Assembly (NCBI GenBank): GCA_015709495.1 | Contig: CP054189.1 | Location: 1,178,001 to 1,242,000 of the forward strand | Source: Chthonomonadaceae bacterium | GTDB taxonomy: Bacteria > Armatimonadota > Fimbriimonadia > Fimbriimonadales > Fimbriimonadaceae | DNA: 64,000 nucleotides | Direction of reading: 5' to 3' | In this document: piece by piece, positions 59,815 to 64,000 of the stretch | Layout of the letters: each line of letters opens with the position of its first letter | Numbering within the stretch: the first letter of the stretch is position 1 | Notes under the pieces: model-generated | Seen by the model: the letters and a program-made list of their open reading frames with translations, nothing else | Database searches by the model: none | What the model was told of the DNA's origin: nothing | Translations under genes and position numbers: made by a program

Positions 59815-60502
59815 TAGGGGTCCCTCCCACATTGAGCGTGATCGTTTCGCCACGGTGTTTCACGGTCACCGAACCGCGCGACACGTTGGTGACTCGGCTG
59901 TTCTCGTCGATCGAACTGCCAAGAGGCACCAACCTCTGATTGCCTTGACCATCGGTGAACACCGCCGCCGGACGTTTTCCTAAGATCACGCCTGACAGCC
60001 GGTAGGCAAAAACGTTTGGATCGGGGATTGGATTTGGGCCACCTGCGCCAGCATCCATTCCCGGAAGGTTCGGAATCGTTCCTCCGATTTCAGGGCGGTA
60101 GGGGTCGAGCCCCGGATCGCGCGGAGGATGGTAGGTTGGAGGCGGGCTCCTCGGCGACTGCACTTGCGTCTGAGACGCGTCGGAAACTTCGAGAACTCCC
60201 GACCTTTCGCTGAACGGGTCTCTTTGAGGAAGAGTCATCAGCGCGTAAAGACCCTGAATCGGGTTGGCTTCGGGAGCGACTTTGCCTTCCGCTTGCGGCT
60301 CCTCGGCGGGGCGCGCGTCTTCTGAAGCCACTTGTTGTGCCGCGCCCTTCTTGGCTGCTTCCTTGGGGGCGACGGACTTCTTGGCCGCAGGTTCGTTCGA
60401 CGCGCCCATCTGGACGAATTGGAACGCGCCGACCCCGAAGAACAGCGCCCCCAGTACGCCGATCACAATTATCTTCTTCTTGTCGTTCATGTTCGTACTC
60501 AT
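59804..60502 (-). CDS. pilP: pilus assembly lipoprotein-like PilP homolog, 232 aa
   Basis: A short cytosolic head precedes one membrane helix (about 11-30), then a long Pro/Ala/Lys-rich linker, and a C-terminal beta domain (LSGVILGKRPAAVFTDGQGN, SRGSVTVKHRGETITLNVGG) like PilP/GspC HR domains. It connects PilNO to the PilQ secretin. The start overlaps pilO (ATGA) and the stop overlaps pilQ. Unlike typical PilP it has an anchor helix rather than a lipobox. Assigned by position plus C-terminal fold. Confidence 0.82.
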   Translation of the reverse strand: MSTNMNDKKKIIVIGVLGALFFGVGAFQFVQMGASNEPAAKKSVAPKEAAKKGAAQQVASEDARPAEEPQAEGKVAPEANPIQGLYALMTLPQRDPFSERSGVLEVSDASQTQVQSPRSPPPTYHPPRDPGLDPYRPEIGGTIPNLPGMDAGAGGPNPIPDPNVFAYRLSGVILGKRPAAVFTDGQGNQRLVPLGSSIDENSRVTNVSRGSVTVKHRGETITLNVGGTPNDN

Positions 60503-61242
60503 CCTCGGCTTGGAGCGGTGTTCATGGCCACCTTGGGTCCTGCTGATTTCGAGTCAGACTTCGAGGGCGGAGTCGTGGGCTCGGTGGCCTTGTCCGAATC
60601 CGACTTCGGCGGGTCCTCTTCGTCGAGTCCGGCGGCAGCCCGCGCGGCGGCGTCCATCATTTCGAGTTCAGCCGGAGTCGGGCGGAACACGAAGGTTCGG
60701 AGTTCGACCACGACATCCAGTTGCTTCGCTGCCGTCGATCCGGGTTCGTTCTTGGGTGTAAGCGCAACGGACCGGGCCGCTACGATCTTGGGAAACTTCT
60801 TGAGCGATTCGATGAAGGCCAGCGCGTTGTCGAACGGCCCTCGGCCACGAATCTCGATCAGGAGTTCCACATAGGGCTTCTTTTCCTTCTTGGGCTTCTT
60901 CGATTTATCGGCCGCCGCCGGGATGGGACGGACGCCAAACACACGAATCCCGCTGTTTGTCCCGTACTGCTCGAGTTCCTTGAGGAACGTCGGAATGTAC
61001 GCAAACTCCGGGATGCCTTTTTCGAGGTGCTCGAGCCGAAGCTGGGCTTCCGTCAATTCATTCTCGACCTTGGCAAGGTCCTTTTCGACCTCCGAAAACT
61101 CCTTCGCTTGCACTCGAAGCCGATCGAGCTTGGTGGACTTCTCCGAAGTCGCCGAGTACAGCCAGAAGGTCGCTCCCCCGCCAACCAAGATGCTTGCGAG
61201 CGCGAGGGCTATCCAAGGAACCGCATTGGTTGTCTTCTTCAT
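60499..61242 (-). CDS. pilO: type IV pilus alignment protein PilO
   Basis: The 247-residue protein has one N-terminal membrane helix (about 8-28), a coiled coil (35-80, with LDRLRVQAKEFSEVEKDLAK), and a ferredoxin-like periplasmic domain (PYVELLIEIRGRGPFDNALA, with the phase FIESLKKFPKIV). PilO dimerises with PilN and aligns the machine. The C-terminus is extended and rich in Asp, Ser and Lys. It overlaps pilN by 4 nt and pilP by 4 nt. Confidence 0.9.
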   Translation of the reverse strand: MKKTTNAVPWIALALASILVGGGATFWLYSATSEKSTKLDRLRVQAKEFSEVEKDLAKVENELTEAQLRLEHLEKGIPEFAYIPTFLKELEQYGTNSGIRVFGVRPIPAAADKSKKPKKEKKPYVELLIEIRGRGPFDNALAFIESLKKFPKIVAARSVALTPKNEPGSTAAKQLDVVVELRTFVFRPTPAELEMMDAAARAAAGLDEEDPPKSDSDKATEPTTPPSKSDSKSAGPKVAMNTAPSRG

Positions 61243-61847
61243 GCCGAGCCTCCTTCAGGCTTCTTGTCGGTCTTCTTGGGCTGGACCAACTCGGTGCCCT
61301 GCACGTTGGCTGTGACTTCGAACTCGATCCCTTTGGCTTGGCCGATCATCTTCTCTTGAGCCACTTTGAGGGTGACGGTTTCGAGGTCCTCGCATCCTTG
61401 GAGGCGCAAGATGAACTCGCCGACGGGTTCGAGCCGGTTGCTCAGCCCCTGGAAAGTCGCCTGTACGGGCTTCGATTGGTCGCTGCCGCTCGACCTCAGC
61501 CCTGTAAGCCACATCTCCGAAGGCGTGTTCTTGGAGAGGTGCGAGAGCACCCGCGTCCAACGATCCGTCATCAGGTGCGCGTCTTCCAAAGTCGTCAGTC
61601 GAGGGTAAAGCTCGCTCAGCGCGGCGCCGTGCTCGTCGATCTTCTGGCGGAGCGGCTTCAGCTTCTGGACCTTGGCTTGCAGCCGGGCGATTTCGCTGTC
61701 CATCGACTCGGACAGGAAAAGCATCGAGCCCGATCCGATGAGCCCCAGTGCGGCCGAGCCGAGGAATGCCCAGAAAGCGATCCGCGTCCCGCGCTCGGCC
61801 CGCTGGTTGATCTGGCGCTGTTCTTCGATTAGGTTGATCAATGGCAT
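61239..61847 (-). CDS. pilN: type IV pilus assembly protein PilN
   Basis: The 202-residue protein begins MPLINLIEEQ, the conserved PilN tail that binds PilM, then has a helix at about 20-45, a coiled coil, and a beta domain with ITLRLQGCEDLETVTLKV-type strands. ATG 61847 was chosen because the conserved motif starts there; it lies 14 nt after the pilM stop. Confidence 0.92.
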   Translation of the reverse strand: MPLINLIEEQRQINQRAERGTRIAFWAFLGSAALGLIGSGSMLFLSESMDSEIARLQAKVQKLKPLRQKIDEHGAALSELYPRLTTLEDAHLMTDRWTRVLSHLSKNTPSEMWLTGLRSSGSDQSKPVQATFQGLSNRLEPVGEFILRLQGCEDLETVTLKVAQEKMIGQAKGIEFEVTANVQGTELVQPKKTDKKPEGGSA

Positions 61848-61861
61848 GGTATTGCTCCGAA

Positions 61862-62962
61862 TTAGGCGGCGTTCTTCAGCCAAGCCGGGTCGCTCCTGAG
61901 GGCTAGGCCGATCGCCAAGCCCCACTCCTCGCCTGCGCCAGTCTCAGCGCTCTCCGGCGCCTGCATGTGGGGTCCGCTGAAGGCGCCCAACGTGTTTGCG
62001 GAAACGCCGAGCTTGTGGCTCATATACTCGTCGAGCCCCCTCAGCTTCGACCCTCCCCCGGTCAGCAAGATCAAGTCGACGTGGCCTCCCTGATCGGCTT
62101 CGTTGAGCTGGGACTGGTAATAGTTGAGGGAGCGGCGCATCTCCCTCACAAGATCGTCCACATGAGGCTGAATCACCCGAAGAGGAGGGTTTTCCTTAGG
62201 CTTACCATCGTCGATCAGTTCTTTGATGGTGAGTTGCGCCTTACCCTCTTCCGCTTCGAGGTTCGAAAGCTTGAAATACGAACCCAGCGCCTCGGTCAGG
62301 AGGTTGCCGCCCTGGGAGATCGAGCGGGTCATCGCGAAGCGCCCGTTGCGAACCACGCTCATGTTCGTCTTGCTGGCGCCGATGTCGACCAGCGCGATCG
62401 TCTTGTCGCGCCAATCGTTCGAAGCCGACACCTCGACGAGACCCCGATAAGCGGCAAACATCTCGACGTCTACGGCCTCAACTTCGAGCCCCGCTTGTTC
62501 ACAAGCCGCCACGCGGCTCGAAATGACGTCCTTCGGGGCAGCGACGATCAGGACGTCCATTTGTCCGTCTTCGCTCTTGCCGAGAATCTCAAACTCGATG
62601 TAGCTGTCCTCGACCGACGAGGGGACGTACCGTCCTGCCTCAAACTTGATGGATTTTCGGAGGGTCGCCTCGCTCATCGACGGCATGCGGACCGTCCGGA
62701 CGACGACTGTTCCGCCGCCCACCGCGATGTTCGCGGCGTTGGAGCCAATGTGAGCCTCGCGCAGGAGTTGTCTGATTGCCATCCCCACTGACTGAGGATC
62801 GACCACGACCCCATCGCGAATCGCGTCCGCCGGGGTCTCGATGGCGGCCATATTGCCGATCTCCCAACCGCTCTGCGCCGGAAGAAGCTCGACCGCGCGG
62901 ATGTGGTTCGAGCCCATGTCCAAGCCCACGATGGACTTCTTTCTCAGAAAACTAAGCGACAT
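61862..62962 (-). CDS. pilM: actin-like pilus assembly ATPase PilM
   Basis: The 366-residue protein opens SIVGLDMGSNHIRAVEL, the actin-like phosphate-1 motif, and contains ALVDIGASKTNMSVVRNGR (phosphate 2) and LILLTGGGSKLRGLDEYMS (adenosine loop). It forms the cytosolic ring that holds the PilN tail. The start overlaps the HTH gene's stop by 11 nt. Confidence 0.94.
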   Translation of the reverse strand: MSLSFLRKKSIVGLDMGSNHIRAVELLPAQSGWEIGNMAAIETPADAIRDGVVVDPQSVGMAIRQLLREAHIGSNAANIAVGGGTVVVRTVRMPSMSEATLRKSIKFEAGRYVPSSVEDSYIEFEILGKSEDGQMDVLIVAAPKDVISSRVAACEQAGLEVEAVDVEMFAAYRGLVEVSASNDWRDKTIALVDIGASKTNMSVVRNGRFAMTRSISQGGNLLTEALGSYFKLSNLEAEEGKAQLTIKELIDDGKPKENPPLRVIQPHVDDLVREMRRSLNYYQSQLNEADQGGHVDLILLTGGGSKLRGLDEYMSHKLGVSANTLGAFSGPHMQAPESAETGAGEEWGLAIGLALRSDPAWLKNAA

Positions 62963-63470
62963 TAGAGTTACCTCCGGATCGGAACGACTCGAGCGTGAGC
63001 CATTCGTCCAAACTGGCCTTGGGGAATCGCCAGCGGCCTTCAATCGAAACCGCGGGCACGACGCCCTCGCGCGCCATATCGTCGAGAGCGGCCGGGGAAA
63101 TCCGCAGGTATCTCGCGGCTTCTCGTAGCGTCATCGTGCTGTGCTGCGTTCCTGCGACCGCGCGGAAGAGCTCGCTGAGTTGCTCGGGCGCGAGGAATAG
63201 CTCCAGGCGAACGACGTTGCCTCCTGCGATCGGAAGCGAAGGCGGTTCAGGAGCGGCCACCGGTTCCGTAGTGATCGCGTCGACGGTGAGCGGCCGGGGC
63301 TGCGGCGCAGGCTGGTCCGCTCCAGAAGCCAAAGCGGGCTCTGCGAATTGGGCTTCGGGCTGCGACTGCTTCTCAGGGGTTTCCCCCATCGGATTCACAT
63401 TCATGGATTTCTCCTCGGGTTCGGGCCGCTTCAGTTGCGCTGCCTGTCGAATCGCATCCGCCAAGTTCAT
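62952..63470 (-). CDS. excisionase/MerR-like HTH protein in pilus operon, 172 aa
   Basis: Residues 1-85 are a low-complexity Pro/Glu/Ala linker. From about 112 lies an HTH_17-type module: MTLREAARYLRISPAALDDM then GVVPAVSIEGRWRFPKASLD, the recognition-helix pattern of excisionase-like DNA-binding or target-site proteins. Its placement between an ExeA-like ATPase and pilM suggests it serves the pilus machine or its regulation rather than phage excision. The stop overlaps pilM and the start overlaps the ATPase stop. Confidence 0.78.
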   Translation of the reverse strand: MNLADAIRQAAQLKRPEPEEKSMNVNPMGETPEKQSQPEAQFAEPALASGADQPAPQPRPLTVDAITTEPVAAPEPPSLPIAGGNVVRLELFLAPEQLSELFRAVAGTQHSTMTLREAARYLRISPAALDDMAREGVVPAVSIEGRWRFPKASLDEWLTLESFRSGGNSNVA

Positions 63471-64000
63471 GCCGCACGCTCCCGGTTCCCGGTGAACTCG
63501 GCGATCACTTCGTGCATAAGGAACCCGTCGATCATCTGAGCTTTCTTCGCCATCCCCACCATCAGCGCGTTATCGGCCATCTGGCAGATCAGGCGAGGAG
63601 TGCCATCGGTGTACTTGTGCATCTCGTAAATCGCATCGGGGGTGAACGCACTATGGTCGCCCGAATAGCCGGCCACCCGCAGCCGGTGCTCCACCAGCGC
63701 GCCGGACTCCTGAACGTCGAGCTTATCGAGCAGGTACCGGATCGACATCCTCTGTTCGAGCGCGGGGACCTTTGCGAGCTTATCCCTGAGTTCGAGCTGG
63801 CCCAGAAGCAGCAAACTGATCAGGAACTGGTCGTTCATTTGGCAGTTCAGGAGCAAGCGGAGCTCTTCGAGCGTCTGAGTCGAGCGAATCAGGTGAGCCT
63901 CGTCGATCATCAGCACCACTTGCTGGCCCCGCTCATAGAAGCTGACGAGGACGTTGTGGAGTTCTTGCACCAACACCTGCCGGTTGCGAGTCGTAGCGGG
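63467..64000 (-). CDS. ExeA/GspA-like AAA ATPase (truncated by window edge)
   Basis: Only the C-terminal 177 codons are inside the window; the start lies beyond 64000. The visible part has Walker B VVLMIDEAH (with helicase-like DEAH), sensor 1 LISLLLLGQLELRDKL and a Sensor 2 arginine (GTPRLICQMADNALM). ExeA/GspA proteins help assemble secretins in the peptidoglycan layer, which fits a gene at the head of a pilus operon. The start ATG in the shorter reading is inside the domain and not used. Confidence 0.83.
   Translation of the reverse strand, partial: PATTRNRQVLVQELHNVLVSFYERGQQVVLMIDEAHLIRSTQTLEELRLLLNCQMNDQFLISLLLLGQLELRDKLAKVPALEQRMSIRYLLDKLDVQESGALVEHRLRVAGYSGDHSAFTPDAIYEMHKYTDGTPRLICQMADNALMVGMAKKAQMIDGFLMHEVIAEFTGNRERAA

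Overview
The window is a G+C-rich bacterial chromosome segment, almost fully coding on both strands. The gene mix suggests Armatimonadota, probably class Fimbriimonadia: DUF1501 and PEP-CTERM exported proteins, GH95 and other glycan-acting enzymes, ECF sigma control, a PilMNOPQ locus, and a menaquinol-type cytochrome b/Rieske pair beside a nitrate-reductase-like enzyme. No rRNA or other marker gene confirms this, so taxonomy is inference.

Layout. 0-12 kb: housekeeping and stress genes (DUF1501 fragment, FAD oxidoreductase, a stand-alone atpC, DUF389 membrane protein, ECF sigma/anti-sigma pair, TPR protein, metallo-hydrolase, DUF1015, polyprenyl synthase, lipoprotein). 12-23 kb: ABC exporter, Gfo/Idh/MocA dehydrogenase, aspartylglucosaminidase-type hydrolase, a 1,621-codon glycosidase-esterase fusion, galT and a cupin. 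23-26 kb: a two-gene unit of unknown exported proteins. 26-35 kb: leuC, then an electron-transfer operon read leftwards (molybdenum catalytic subunit, a Fe-S/diheme cytochrome c/membrane-anchor fusion, Rieske protein, cytochrome b) diverging from a NarK-type transporter. 35-48 kb: PEP-CTERM protein, a 57-bp tandem repeat array, tRNA-Gln, alkA-like glycosylase, MgtC, a large secreted hydrolase, HD protein, ferritin, a sugar ABC importer, tRNA-Ser and msrA. 48-57 kb: accessory region with a large lipoprotein, a GH95 enzyme, a metallopeptidase/RHS-tip protein with a candidate C-terminal toxin and candidate immunity partner, and a family of palindrome-bounded repeats. 57-64 kb: type IV pilus operon (ExeA-like ATPase, HTH protein, pilM, N, O, P, Q).

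The 27-35 kb genes look like one respiratory module: NarK would exchange nitrate/nitrite, the molybdenum subunit would reduce it on the cytoplasmic side, and the fused heme/Fe-S/membrane protein together with Rieske/cytochrome b would pass quinol electrons to it. The fusion architecture is unusual.

Many genes that are not translationally coupled have a TANNNT-type -10 hexamer ending only 5-11 nt before the start codon, which points to widespread leaderless transcription. I used this to choose several starts. Three signals deserve most attention: the Fe-S/cytochrome c/membrane fusion, the RHS-tip protein with its neighbour, and the palindrome-bounded repeat family.
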